NCBI RefSeq assembly: GCF_000499845.2
Contig: NC_023751.2
Location: 32,982,309-33,046,308, forward strand
Length of the DNA: 64,000 bases
From: Phaseolus vulgaris
Taxonomy: Eukaryota > Streptophyta > Magnoliopsida > Fabales > Fabaceae
Direction: 5' to 3'
Shown: in pieces, positions 15,001 through 26,714 of the stretch
How the letters are laid out: the number at the start of each line of letters is the position of its first letter
How positions within the stretch are numbered: the first letter of the stretch is position 1
Notes under the pieces: model-generated
What the model was told of the DNA's origin: nothing
What the model saw: only the letters and a program-made list of their open reading frames with translations
The model's database searches: none
Position numbers and translations under genes: made by a program

Positions 15001-16097
15001 CAATCTCCTAATTGAAACTTAATTATTTTCGGAATTTGTTATTAGGAAGTTGGGTACCTCCAACGTGTTCTATCTCGAACTTTGAATGAAGAAGATGTTC
15101 AAGCAATTTTCGGGTAAGAATTGTAGAAATCTCCATTTTTTTTTTCTTGTACGTTCATTACAGATCATAATCAAGAGTACACTACTGAACATTGTACCTG
15201 TTGTTTCTTATGCTGGGATATTAAAATGTTGGGTTTTATATTAGGTTAAGGTTAAGAACCCACTTCAGATGTATGATCAAAGTACTCTTTATTGGACAAT
15301 CCTCACCCATTAAGCAAGCTTTTAGAATTGAGTTAGGTCAAATTCATTCTTAATTCTATGATATTGATTTCTACGTAACATAAGGTGATAGATTATTTTC
15401 TGTTAGGCTCTGAGAAAAGTAGTAGTAGCTTTGAGTTCAATTATTCGGTGTGATTTCTGGTGTCTAATGAAGCAATCTTTTTTTTCCGTGGTTGAAATAT
15501 TATATCTGAAGATCGTCAAATGGATGATGCTGATTTAGTATTACTGTAATAACCCATTTAGGTATTTTGGATGGAATTTGGAGGGAAAAGGTGACGGTGA
15601 TGAATGTCCTGGATATACATTATTTTCTGTGATGAATTTCAAAATAAAGTTCTCTTATTTTCCCAATGAAAAGAAAGAAAAAAACTTAGTCTGCATAGAA
15701 AGAAAAATTATTGTAAAATATGCTCACATCATCTTAATTCCTACAACTCACTTCTCAAGTTTTCTATTTTTCAGGCAAGTGGTCATTATATTTCACTCAC
15801 AAATTTCAGAAGCATTTTCAAGATTTGATATTAGCACTCCTCAAGCACAGAATAGGTATTTACTTTTCACAAGTTATATTGTGTAGAAATATTTTTTACG
15901 GAACTTTAGAAAATTGAGTAATTTTGCTTTTTGTTCTTAAATTCTCCACACTTGCTAGGTTATATCGAGATGTCAAGCATATTCTCCAATGCATACGGTC
16001 ATTGCCATTGGGTGATTTGAGTAAATCTGATACCCCTAACTGGGGTCAGCTGGATGAATTCTTGGTGAAAAGATTTGGAAATGATGCTGTTCAGTAA
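79..16097 (+). CDS. VPS54: VPS54, GARP tethering-complex subunit (5'-partial)
   Basis: Subunit of the GARP complex, which tethers endosome-derived vesicles at the trans-Golgi network. Visible coding exons: 79-196, 2136-2210, 6610-6766, 6868-6956, 9772-10028, 11256-11427, 11517-11600, 11689-12110, 12344-12497, 13425-13506, 13621-13700, 14416-14577, 15046-15113, 15775-15855, 15959-16097 (TAA). All have GT/AG borders and all phases close, giving 712 residues. Arabidopsis VPS54 is about 1,030 residues, so roughly the first 320 lie left of the window. Recognisable blocks are SAEFIRASLQDAAEKDG, TYRDTLTGDMKNAIKTAVAE, AAHGRWAKLLGVRAILHP, and the conserved C-terminal VPS54 domain from GVGYHMVNCGLILLKMLSEY to the end (NWGQLDEFLVKRFGND). 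The linker in exon 11689-12110 is Ser/Asn/Asp-rich and variable. Introns up to 4.4 kb hold transposon remnants. The 11256 acceptor is set by frame (NFR joined to ADILREN). Family assignment is firm. Confidence 0.93.
1391..1923. mobile_element. hAT-like MITE with 8-bp target duplication, in VPS54 intron
   Basis: The left end reads TGGTGATGGCAA and the right end, inverted, TAGAGATGACAAA, which form an imperfect terminal inverted repeat. The element is flanked on both sides by the 8-bp direct repeat CTTGTATA (1383-1390 and 1924-1931), the target-site length of hAT transposons. The left part carries a GGGGCGGGGCGG tract. No coding sequence is recognisable over its 533 bp. It lies in the 197-2135 intron of VPS54. 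Confidence 0.7.
2815..3240 (+). repeat. Two tandem copies of a dispersed legume-type repeat
   Basis: Two diverged ~215-bp units follow each other. Each contains a GTTGGAGAT or ATTGGAGAT block, GACTAGAGATATG, a TATAGTA-like motif, a 'GCAAACCTCACTTTACAAGC' type block and a GGATTGAGTT end. The same family recurs at 23440-23780 (-), 40795-40950, 48150-48340 and 63305-63425 (-). I recall it as abundant in legumes. No protein is encoded. Confidence 0.6.
4190..6010 (+). mobile_element. Degenerate Ty1/copia reverse transcriptase-RNase H fragment
   Basis: Broken copia pol sequence in a VPS54 intron. Around 4271-4345 the + strand reads NNGTWELVPILPGKKVVGCR, the start of copia RT. PQGENLYGATS (from PQGE-YMEQP) follows near 4605, SPMDPNQKLMLDRGE near 4976, and RNase H remnants MALASYELV and KQLLQEL near 5125-5180. 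Stops and frameshifts interrupt every block, so it is not functional. Roughly 5335-5860 is foreign to the related 9148-9500 copy and contains a duplicated block (near 5368 and 5715, each with TTAAGGCAATAGGTTTGTGAG-like sequence). The 3' part at 5870-6010 matches the end of the 9.4-kb copy. Confidence 0.75.
4469..4588 (+). repeat. Perfect 60-bp tandem duplication inside copia fragment
   Basis: A 60-bp unit beginning TCTTCCTTAATATGG and ending TTTAAAATG occurs twice with no mismatch (4469-4528, 4529-4588), then begins a third time for 8 bases. It duplicates part of the decayed RT coding sequence. The perfect identity suggests a recent event compared with the decay around it. Confidence 0.9.
9148..9500 (+). 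mobile_element. Second copia 3'-end fragment (RNase H to LTR start)
   Basis: The sequence encodes a broken copia RNase H end, with HERTKHVEIDFHFVRVKLLSK and TTAFINTNDQLPHIQSL recognisable near 9225-9350. It is followed by a purine/thymine tract and a presumed LTR start similar to 5870-6010. It is homologous to 5160-6010 but lacks the ~500-bp segment inserted there. It lies in the VPS54 intron 6957-9771. Confidence 0.7.
10595..11220 (+). repeat. Three-copy ~210-bp tandem repeat in VPS54 intron
   Basis: Units start at 10595, 10807 and 11016 with CCTTCTGCTGCTATTTTGCTG and end near TTTTAGTTGTCCCAT. Spacing is 212 and 209 bp. Differences between units are small indels and substitutions. Each unit carries several AG sites after T-rich tracts, just upstream of the true acceptor at 11254-11255. 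Confidence 0.9.
12865..13330. repeat. Possible SINE/LINE-like dispersed repeat in VPS54 intron
   Basis: The stretch beginning ACAACAATCAACAGTACTAACC and containing GTCAGCTACATGGATTCTAGG resembles a motif common in plant SINE/LINE-related repeats. It also duplicates the phrase ATGCCTGCTC(A/G)TCTGCCTCATTA at 12701 and 13136. No protein is seen. The class is a guess from one motif. Confidence 0.35.
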
Positions 16098-18200
16098 ACT
16101 GTATTGTAAAGTAGCAACTCAATTGCTTCCGTGGGAAGGCTAACATACTGTGGAAGATATGGGGGTGATTTAAACCTTCTTCACTCTGCATTTTCGTGTA
16201 ACACTAAATTGAGGTAAAATTATTGCTACATTCTGTTCATAGCTTACACGAGAATTCTTGTTATCTTGATCAGTTTAAAGTTGAATAGGGAGCCATGGAA
16301 GCCATTAGTATCGGGCTCTTGGGGGCTTGGGTGATTCATCACTGTTGCTTGATAATGCAATTTGACTTTAATATAATTTTAGTCCCTGTAAAACGAACAA
16401 GTTTTGATTTTAGGGTCTAAAATATTTTTTTTTTCATTTTCATCCCTCTAAAATTTGAAATCATTATTTTTTTGTCTTAAACATTCATTTTAAGATAAAT
16501 AAATAAATAATACTTTTTACGGATCTTAAAATTTTGTTAGAAGTGTCACATGCTAACATTGTATCACAGACACTAGATGACCAAAACAAAGAACACATTT
16601 TTTAGGAACCAAACTCAACTTTTTCATTCTACATGTATTTAAACTTGTAATATTTTTTAAAACAATAGTGTACCAAATTTTAATTAAATGTCCTTGTAAG
16701 CAATTTGTTATGTGAACATTAGGCAGGCTGGTTAGTAGATTTTTCATTAGTTCTTATTTTAGCAGTTAGACCTACAAACAGAAACAAATAGCAATGGCCT
16801 TATCCCATTATTCATCAACTACATGAATCATGACATTGTTAGGTTCTGTTAAAAAACAAATTGATAGAAATATTGTTCACCGTAAGATGATCTTTTTTGA
16901 TAATTTCTTGGAATGCCCTTCTTGATGCTTCCTTAGAGGGTTAAAGACCTGACAGAAAGCCTTAAGGATATGAATACGGGAGGGGGGTATTTAATATTTT
17001 GTCGTGAGGAGAGTATTAACATCGTTCCTTAGCTGTCATACAAAAGCTGAATTCCATTTTCTCTCTTTTTTCAGGCCTTTGGTTGGTCTGTGGGTATCCA
17101 AGGTAATGTATCATTTCTGAGCATTGTGCAGCCGTGGTTGGTCATTTAACAAGTTTTGTAGCAGTCGATGTTGATATTCAAAATTCTTGGTTTGTCTCCT
17201 TAATTGTAATGTTAAGTTGAAATAGATATGATTTAGTGAATGAATTAAGTTTTGCCCCCCCACCCCCAATCTTTCCCGTCGCTTCTTCAGCCATGGATGA
17301 TATGGATGCATCGATATGTACACAATTCGAGAAATCTATAGCGATATTACCAATTTGCGTGTCCTGTTTAAGTCCATATTTGGGTTTCTTACAACAAGTA
17401 CCCTAAATTGAAAACACTTTTAGTTTTTCTTGAGCAACATAGTCTTCTCAATGTAATTATTGTCAAACATACACCTTTGAAAGTGTTATGGATATATAAT
17501 GAGTGTCAAGGAACAGAGAAGTGTGGACATGATAATTGCCCTAATCAAATAATACTTCAATGGTGCAGGAGCTGCATAATTGTGCTGAAACTGTTAACAT
17601 TAACGCAATTTCCTGCAACTATAGACACTGCTCATCTCATCATTAAGTAGAAAGTTGTATATTTTCTTTGTAAGATATTCCCACATTAAGTACGATTCTG
17701 TTTTTGGTTATTTTTTATTAGTAAAACTTTTTAAATAAAGCAAATAAATATTTTTGGGTTTCTTTTTATTTAGGTTAGCTATTAAATATATTTTTTAATT
17801 TAAATGTGTGAAATTATATCAGATAAATATTTTTACGAAATAAATTAATGTTATTAATATTATTTCTACTAACACTTGTAGAAATTTAAATTTCACATGC
17901 AATTTGGATTCGAAACCTTTTAAACGAAGAAAATTTCCAAAATATGTTAAAAGTTTTGTAAATCAAGGGCAGTAAAAATTATACTAAATAGCCTTTTGGG
18001 GAAATAAGACAACAAAAAATAAGAAGCGGAGAATAATTAAATAGCAGGATACGCAAATTGTCCCAACACATATTTATTACGGAAGAAATGAAAAAAAGAT
18101 CTCTTTTCGGTCTGCAAATCAATCCAATTTTTATAAAGTAGCAAGTTCGACTTTGCTACAGTCTGAAGAAACTTTGCAAAGGAAACTCTATCAAAATGCA
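16098..18200. other. VPS54 3' flank and AT-rich spacer
   Basis: This holds the presumed VPS54 3' untranslated region (first several hundred bases) and AT-rich DNA. A TTTTAGTCCCTGTAAAA motif at about 16378 is typical of small plant MITE-like repeats, but I could not find its other end. No gene is supported. Confidence 0.5.
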
Positions 18201-18229
18201 AATAAATTCAAAGTATGGTTAATGAGACT

Positions 18230-18560
18230 TCGTCTTTTCCATCAAAACAATTTTCTACTAGCTTCGAAGAAGAGGTAAGGAATGTGATATCACTTTTTAA
18301 CCAAGCCAAAATTGAATTCCAGACTCAAAAGATTGAAAAGGAAGCTTTGAAACTTTGAAAAATAACAGAAACCTACTCTAAGACTTTAAAATTTAACAAC
18401 ATCAATCTTGCACTGCTCGAGGAATTGGTTGTGAAAGAGCAAGTCAGAGTTCAAATCATCGAGCTTCAGAAAAGATTATTATAAACGATTGACTAGCATC
18501 CAAAGGCCAACAACTAGGATCAAACTTTTCTCAATTACTTGCAAAGTTCAATTCAAAAGA
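18230..18560 (+). pseudogene. Decayed coding remnant, coiled-coil-like
   Basis: One frame reads SSFEEEVRNVISLFNQAK and, after a stop, LALLEELVVKEQVRVQIIEL, Glu/Lys/Leu-rich as in a coiled coil, broken by several stops. I do not recognise the parent gene. It may belong to the transposon-rich spacer around it. Confidence 0.3.
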
Positions 18561-19024
18561 TAATCTTATGGCATGCTTTTGGAGTTTTAGGAGAAACATG
18601 GTGGAGAGTTTGTCAGAGTGGAGAAAGACTGGATGGAGGTGGGGATGATATTGGAAATTAGGGAGGAAAAACATGAAAGGTTGTTACCAAAAATATTTTT
18701 TGGCAACAATGAATATGGTTTAGACGTAAGATTGAAAGGATTTTAATGCGAGATAAGTTACTATTAAACTTTAGGGAAGAGAGAAGCATTGCAATGAAAA
18801 TGTGTTTTTTTAGACAACATGAGTGAGCCATTTATATTGAGAAAAAGGAGTCAATATAATACATAGAAAATTTGATATCCTATATAATGAGAATGAATAA
18901 ACAATTTTTCTAACAATAAATATATAATCTAAATAAATATATAATCTAGATATTCTTGATTATATAGATCAACTCACATTATAATAATATCTCAGATTAT
19001 ATAGAATAAATTTCTTATTTATAT

Positions 19025-20450
19025 AATTATAATACTCTCTCAAGTTGGAACATATCGATAGTATGTGCTCATCTTGTTGCAAATATAATCGATCATTAGT
19101 TCTCTTGAAGAAATGGTGAATATGTTAGTCAATTTTTCTTTAGAGTTAACAAATTTAATGGTGATGTTTCCAGGCTTCATATTTTCTCTTATGAAATTAT
19201 AATCTAGCTCAATATGTTTGGTCATCTCATGAAAAATAGGATTAGAGACAATGTATAGTATTACCTAGTTGTGAAACATAAGGTGCATTTGGAAACTTTA
19301 TTCAAATTTAAATTTTGAGGATTTTCTTTAGTCATATGAATTTTCAAGTGACTAATGACATTGTCCTATATTCTACTTCTATACTTGATCTTGAACAACA
19401 TTTTATTTTTTACTTTTCAATGATATTAAATTACCTCCAAAGAAAACTTAGTACCCTAAAGTGGAACGTCTATTGTTTGGTGAACCTGACCATATAGTAT
19501 CAAAATACTTAACAATTTAAGTATTTCCTTTATCTTCATAAATGAGTCATTTTCCATGTGTCTTCTTAATATATTTTAGGATTTGTACAACTACATTACA
19601 ATAGTCTTGACAAGAAGAGTTTAAAAATTGGTATGTCAAGACGAGTCACGGTGAAGTAATTTAGCTTCCCAACTAACCTTTTGTATCTCCTACGATCAGA
19701 ATAAGATTCTCTTTAGTTAGGTACAAACTTGGAACCATTGGAGTGTTTACATCCCTAGCCTTCATCATTTTTGTTTCTTCTATAATGTCGAGTATTTTCT
19801 TTGAGATATCACTAAACCACCATTAAATTGTGCCACTTTTATACCAAGGAAATGTCTTTAATGTCTAAGATCTTTCGTCTAAATTTTTTTAGCAAGATAT
19901 TGTTTTAGTTTTTTAATAACATCCTTATCACTAATTGTCACAACAATGTCATCCACATACAATGAGAAATTAATCCTTAGGGAGAATGGTGACAAAACAT
20001 AAAATATCAACATTACTTTGTATCACTCTAAACAACTGTATGATAGTATGAAAGTCATGCACAATATGATTGCTCCATATAAGGGCCTACATAGGTGATA
20101 TACCATATTGAATGACTCCCCTTGAGCAACAAATCAAGGATATTGTTCAATGTATACTTATTCTTAAAGTTCACCATGTAGAAATGCATCTTTTATGTCA
20201 AGTTGAGACAGAGTCCAATGGTGAATAGCTACAATGGAAAAGAGAGGTTAAATAGATGTCATTTTTGCAATAGGAGAGAAATCGTCAGTATAATTTTGAC
20301 CATATATTTGTGTGTATCTTTTAACAACCAATTGACCTTTATAGTGAGAAATGTTACCATCAAGTCCTATTTTAAGAGTGTAAAACCATCGACCTTTACA
20401 ATGGATTTGTTAGTTGGAAGAGGTACCGACTCTTAAGTACCATTACTTTA
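19025..20450 (-). mobile_element. Antisense Ty1/copia pol remnant (RT and RNase H)
   Basis: On the - strand, 20160-20240 reads LSQLDIKDAFLHGEL, the copia RT motif before the active site. At 19949-19960 TATGTGGATGAC encodes the catalytic YVDD box within LYVDDIVVTISDKDV. At 19040-19225 the frame MTKHIELDYNFIRENMKPGN with KLTNIFT is the RNase H end. Stops and frameshifts occur between blocks, so the element is dead. Its LTRs are not obvious. Confidence 0.8.
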
Positions 20451-20564
20451 AAGGTCACACGTCTCATCAATCGTTACTTGCCGCCACTCTAAGTGGGATA
20501 AAGTTTCACCTAAAGGCTTAGGAATAGGAATATAAGATAACAAAAACAAGCAAGTATATCATAA

Positions 20565-20940
20565 GGGAGAAAATATTGGATTAAGTGTTTACCACTAAGT
20601 CAAAATTTATAATTAATAATTAGGGTATAACACTTCCTACTTAAGAGAGTACCAATCCAAGTTTCATGATTCGATTGTGACTTGTTTCACTTGGTTTTCA
20701 CCACAAGCAATTGATGTCACCTACAACAACTTTTCCCTCAACAATTATTTTGTTGGAAATCAAACTCCTGAACTTAACTCTTGCACCAATTGTTGAATCA
20801 AACACGTATCACTAGGTCAAAAGTTATAACTGATCGTCAGGATGCAACTCTTTCCACTTAAGAGTGTGTCAACCCAAGTGTAATAATTCGAGTGTGACTT
20901 TGACCACCTAACCTCCACCACCGGATAATTAATATCTTAT
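20565..20940. repeat. Diverged direct repeat, ~230-bp unit
   Basis: The sequence around 20570-20700 (ACCACTAAGTCAAAATTTATAA, ACTTAAGAGAGTACCAATCCAAG, GTGACTT) recurs at 20805-20905 (TCACTAGGTCAAAAGTTATAA, ACTTAAGAGTGTGTCAACCCAAG, GTGACTT). The function is unknown and it is probably transposon-derived. Confidence 0.55.
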
Positions 20941-21808
20941 ATAATAGAAAATCTTTATATTTATAGATAAAGGAAGGAACTCAATAAAATCATGTAAAGC
21001 AATAAGAAGCAACCCAAGATAAACATAGAAATGACACTTAAGACTTTATAAAACAATAAATGTTAAAGAGATCTTGGTGCACATTGTGTCATTGGTATAA
21101 AAGGCTTGAAGCTCACTTCAAACTACTTTTGAGAGAAGTGTAAATAGTAAATTTAATAATCCTACAAAGTTGAACATCAATCCTTCCTAATATTCTGAAA
21201 TTCTGAAGGTAGGAATTCAATAAAAGTATTATTATATTACTTTTAATATAATACTATATGTGGTTAGGTCTTCAAAAGTGAATATCAATTGTTATTATAT
21301 TAAATTTATCAAAGAACACTAATTCTATATTAATAAATGATAAAATTAATAAAAAAAATATCGGACACAAATATATATACACACTTGTTTATAAATAGTG
21401 ATTATGTATTAAATGTATAATCTTTTTTATAGAAAACTAATTCTGTTTTTCATTATTCGTCAGTATAAATGATTTATATCAACAATTAATTTAAAATCAT
21501 CATGCCAATAATTTTTAAAATAGTAATTATAAAATTAACAACATTACATATAGTAAACTACGATTGTTATACAATATAAAAAAATTATATTATCGTTACA
21601 CTAATAATTAAATTGAGCACTCTCATAAATAATAATTAAATTAAGCATCTGAAAAATAATAATTAAATTGAGGAAGTATCATATAGTTCAATAACATCAA
21701 AGCATTCGTAACGGACTAAAAAATGTAATAAAAAACTCGAAACGCGATTTGCACTTGACTCAACCAAAGGTGTAACGGCTAGTTAGAGGAGAACCGTTAG
21801 ATATGTGG

Positions 21809-21817
21809 ACACGTGGC
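21809..21817 (+). promoter_or_regulatory. G-box / ABRE-like element upstream of VPS2.2
   Basis: ACACGTGGC contains the palindromic G-box core CACGTG, about 145 bp before the VPS2.2 start codon, followed by a pyrimidine-rich leader (21825-21935). Such boxes bind bZIP or bHLH factors in plants. Activity here is inferred from position only. Confidence 0.45.
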
Positions 21818-21958
21818 ACGCTCCTCGAAGCATCTTTTTTCCTTTCTTCTCTTCACTTTCTTTCTGTTTGCTACAATCACTTCACACTCTGCACTGTGTC
21901 TCCTTCTACTCTGCTCCCTCTTCAATTAGGGTTTCTCATCTCCAAGATCAACGCCAAC

Positions 21959-24900
21959 ATGAACATATTCAAGAAGAAAACCTCTCCCAAAGGTGCACCC
22001 CTTTTTCTTTCTCTTTTTATCTTTCAAAATTTTCCACATTGTTTTATTTCCCTTTTACCGTAAAGCTTTGGATTTGCGTTCAGAATTCGAACTTTCCTTT
22101 CCTCTCAGAATTGGATCTAGTTTTTTTTGGGAAGATACACCCGGGTCTTTAGAATTTTTAAAACGTTATGGGTTTTGTGCTGCTAATTTTGTAGAATTGG
22201 TGTCATTTTTTTTGGTCCATATTTTGTGGTATTGTTTGAATTTGATGAAAGTTGTAAAGGAAGTTGCAGAGTTGAATTTCTTATTGTGTGGGTAGTGGCA
22301 CTCATTTGCGTCTGTTTTGTTTTTTATGACAGAAGCTCTGCGGTCAAGTAAGAGGGAAATGGCTGTTGCGACCAGAGGTAATTACTTGAATGGTTGCTGA
22401 TTCAGAAGTTGTACATTCACTATCTGCTTGTATAACTCTTGTAATGGGGATTGCTTCGTTGAGATGTGTATTTTTTCCAAATAGTAAATAATTAACTTGC
22501 TTGCCTTGAGTACAATGGTACTTTCATCCAATCTGTGCCTTACTTCTGTGTGTAATCTCTCCCTCACTCTTGATTTCCTCGAATAGAATAAACTTGGAAC
22601 CACATAGGATTCGCGTAATTACAAAAATAAAATCAATTTATGAATTCAGCTGCGAGACCCAGATCATGTACACTGGCAATTAATGAATTACAAGAATACT
22701 TTTTGTGTTAATGCTAGTGAATTTCCTTTTTGAATATAATGTATATCGTGCGAGGCAAACATACTTCATGTGATAAAATAGTTGGGATGGCTAGAAGTAG
22801 TTAAATCATTTAGTTATAGGAGAATGTAGCAAACAATTTTATGCAAGTGTACAACTAAAATTTCCCGTGCAAACTATTTTGGTTGATCTTTTCAAATATT
22901 ATTTTCTTTAATATTTGTGAAAAGGAAAAGTTGCTAATTGTTGTCTACCTTTTGCTTCTCAACCACCATAATTGTTTATATAAATCAAACAGAAATACTA
23001 CTGATTTATTGTGAAGGTCATAATCTTAAATCCTAACATTATATTTGTTTTCAGTTGGTTCCCGTGCCTACCAATAGACCAATTGGTAGTTCCATTTGAT
23101 TAGCCCGTGTTAATTTTTAGTAGAAAATATTCAGGCTGATATACATAAGTCCAGGCTACCTCAACTTTCAACAATATTTCTGTTTCTCAACTTTAATTTT
23201 GTCCTTACTCCTTGCTCCTAAGTAGCTCACTCTTTACCTTAATGGTTTCTTGTAATCTATATCTCCCTAATGGTTTTCCTTTAAAACCCTTGCCTTGAAT
23301 TTTGACCAATCATTTTTGTTTCCTTATATTGTTTGCCTGTGCTATGATTTTTATAATTTCCTGCATGTATAGTTTAATATTTTTGGAAGGAGGTTTGTGC
23401 TTGATGGGTATGATACTTGTTATTATTTCTTAGGAAGTATACTTTAAGCTTAACTCAACCTCACAAAACTAACTTGTAAGGTAAGGTTTACACCTACTCA
23501 TAAACTATAATTTGGTTATATCTTTGGTCGTTTTGAGATTTCCAACGTACTCCCTCATGCGGAAGACTAGAATCTTGAGTGTGGGATTAGAAAGGGCCGA
23601 TAATGGATGGCACAATAGACTCAACATACCTAACTAGAATAAGTTCTGATGGCATTTTAGAAAATGGACTTTAAGCTTCACTTAATCTCACAAAAGTGAT
23701 TTGTAAGGTGAGATTAACACCCACTTATATACCATAACTTGGTCATATCTCTAGTTGATGTGATTTCTCAAACATTATTAATGGCTAATTCCATAATATA
23801 TGTTTAAAATTCCATTCAAATTAAAAAAAAAAAAAAAACTAGAAGCAAATGAAATGCTTGATGGCTAGGATCAACAGAAAAGATGGACACCAAAATAATA
23901 CTCAAATTACATATGTATTTCTTCTTAAAGGATTTCTTTCCAAACATTGGCATCAACATAGGTTGGGTGTCACTAATGGTCTATATCATATGTGGCTGTA
24001 CTTTTAAAAATATTAGTAGTAATTAGTAAGGCTTGACATTCGATATTGTTTTCTAATTTTAATGTAGTGGCACTCATGTGTATTGTTCTTCTCTGTTTTC
24101 TTCTCTTCATTTTCTTGTTATTTTTATCTTTGGGATGTACATTTAAAGGTATTGGTTGGTTTCAAATTTAGTTCATATTTCCATAAGGCAACACTTATGT
24201 TTGTTTCCTTTTTCTTTTATTTGCCCTTGTAGGAATTGAAAGAGAGATAACATCACTTCAGATGGAGGTACATAATGATAACAGTGACATTCTTAGTGAT
24301 TTTCTTTCTGTTTCATATTTCCTTTTAGTGCTTCACCACCTTGTTAATTGCAGGAAAAAAAATTGGTTGCAGAAATTAAGAGAGAAGCAAAAACAGGAAA
24401 TGAAGTACGTTTCTCATCTAAATGCATCTCCTCCACAATTGCTTATGTGCCATAAAACCATGCTTGTTTTGTGTCTATGTGCTCCACAGATCATATTGAT
24501 AATAATCTTTTAATCTGTTGTATATCTGTGGTTTCATCTCATCTCACTTTGGATTTCCAGTTCACTGGTGTATTCTCCACCATTTGTCTGCGGGGAATGA
24601 TAGTATATTAGTTTATGTCATTCAACAGCCTAATTTATACGTTAATTTGAGCTTCATAAGTAACATCATTTACCTATTTCTATGATACTGTTATGTGTGT
24701 GTGTTTTGTGTGTATAAACATGTTTGATTTGATATTCATGATATTAGCAACATAGCAATACTGAATAAAGAAGTGTTGGGTTACAGGCTGCCACCAAAAT
24801 CTTAGCTCGTCAACTGGTTAGGTTACGTCAACAGATAACCAATTTGCAGGGAAGTCGTGCTCAGATCAGGGGTGTAGCAACTCACACGCAGGTATGTGAT

Positions 24901-26714
24901 TTAATTTTAACGATAACAGGATTTTTAATTTTTCACAATTTCCAAATTTCTTTTGCAGGCATTATATGCAAGCACTTCAATCTCCACAGGAATGAAGGGT
25001 GCAACTAAAGCAATGGTGGCAATGAATAAGGTATATTACCCAAACTGATTCTACATCATATCACTCAAATTATGGAATGCAATTCTTTTATTCATTGGTA
25101 CTAAATGTGCAATGCAGTCAGTTTGTTATTCAAGCTCCCTTTCCTTGGCAGTAAAACAATCTTAATATAGACTTGAATATTTAAAGGCCAAAATGTCTTG
25201 AACTTGACATGCCATTGCCAAGGAAGCGAACTGAGCATAATAAGACCCTGTGTTAAAAGTTACCTAGCTCCCGTTGGCTGTGTTGACTGTAACCTACAGT
25301 GGCTTCTCTCAGCAATTTTACGTTGTCACTGAATCAAAAGTTCATATATGTGAGATTCTTTTGTGAAATTGATGGATTTTTTCCAGACATGACTAAAATC
25401 GATGCGTTATCTTTTCTTCTCAGCAAATGGCACCGGCAAAACAGGTGAAAGTGATCAGAGAATTCCAAAAGCAATCAGCACAATTGGACATGACGGTAAT
25501 TTACCCTTCTAACCAAGATTTCTTATGTGTTCTCATGCATTAGTGGTAGCTTTTTATTTTAAACTATGATCCAGTTTAGTCTTCATTAGGTAGCATTTAA
25601 CCCAGTTGCCTGAACAACTTGTCATTATTGTTACGTTGTTAGAAGGATCAACATTGGTGTCTATTGGTTGGCATTACAATAGCAACTCTCAGTTCATGAA
25701 AGAGGGTTTTGCACACTAAAAATTGAATAAGTTATTTGTTTTTCACTTCAGCATAAATTACTGTTATTTAAATTCTCTGTTCAGTGTTTTTTCAATGGTG
25801 TCACTCTGGCTTGGTCCATCCAAGGGCACGGTGGTTAATAGAGAATATGTCAATTTCATTATCAATATCTAATATCAATATATTTAACTAGAAGATTGAT
25901 TGAAGGAACAACAATAAAATAACAGTTGAATGAAGAAAAACATGTAACCAAATAGGAACGAAAACAATGAAGCTGAGGACTATGGAGCTGGAAAGGATTA
26001 TTTTAGAGTGCACTTTTTTTTTATTAAAAACAAAACATAAATTTTCAAAACAAAAGGCATCCTTGGCAAACAGTTGTGATGCCTGCCTGATGGCATTTGA
26101 CGATATTTTCCTTTGCTTCATAAGTTTATAACATAATCTATAATATTTGCAGATTGAGATGATGTCAGAATCTATTGATGAAACTTTAGACAAAGATGAA
26201 GCTGAGGAAGAAACGGAAGAGCTCACTAACCAGGTGAATATAAATAACCAACTTCTTAATTATACAGCCTGCTATTACAAGTATTCCCTTTTTCTAACAT
26301 TTTCATTTTATTCATGACAGGTTCTTGATGAGATTGGAGTGGATATTGCATCCCAGGTTGGTTTTGGACACAGCATTGTCTTTGCACTAATTTTTTCATT
26401 ACTTTAGTTTTCTGAATGTTGAGCCTGATGTTGGTCTCTTATGATGCTAGTTATCTTCTGCTCCAAAAGGGCGAATTGCTTCAAGGAATACTGAAAATGT
26501 TGCTCCAAGGTACATTTTAACCTTTTATACTGCACTGTTTTGTGTTAGATTATCCTTCAACTTGTTCGATCTTTCAGTTAAAACTTTTAAAACACTTTCT
26601 TTTGTTGAGTTGACTGGTACTTTAAGAGAAAAATTTCTTTCTGGATGCAGATCAGAAGAATCCAAAGATGTTGAAGAACTTGAAAAGAGATTGGCTTCTC
26701 TTCGAAGAATATAA
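21959..26714 (+). CDS. VPS2.2: ESCRT-III subunit, CHMP2 family (VPS2.2-like)
   Basis: Charged multivesicular body protein that polymerises on endosomal membranes during vesicle formation and scission. Exons: 21959-21992, 22333-22377, 24233-24267, 24354-24404, 24787-24891, 24959-25030, 25424-25495, 26153-26233, 26321-26356, 26451-26509, 26651-26714. They sum to 654 nt, 217 residues plus TAA, the usual CHMP2 length. The start MNIFKKKTSPKEALRSSKRE matches the basic N-terminal helix of the family. The Snf7 core includes LARQLVRLRQQITNLQGSR and MTIEMMSESIDETLDKDEAE. The C-terminus VEELEKRLASLRRI fits the MIM1 motif that binds MIT domains such as SKD1/VPS4. N- and C-termini resemble Arabidopsis VPS2.2 more than VPS2.1; VPS2.3 cannot be excluded. 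The introns carry legume-type repeats (23440-23780). Confidence 0.93.
23440..23780 (-). repeat. Two inverted-orientation copies of the legume-type repeat, VPS2.2 intron
   Basis: Two copies of the 2815-3240 family lie on the - strand. Both show TTTAAGCTTAACTCAACCTC or TTTAAGCTTCACTTAATCTC, then a TTGTAAGGTAAGGTTTACACC-like block and TATCTCTAGT or a relative. They are separated by a segment with a TTGAGTGTGGGATTAGAAAGGG block. Confidence 0.55.
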
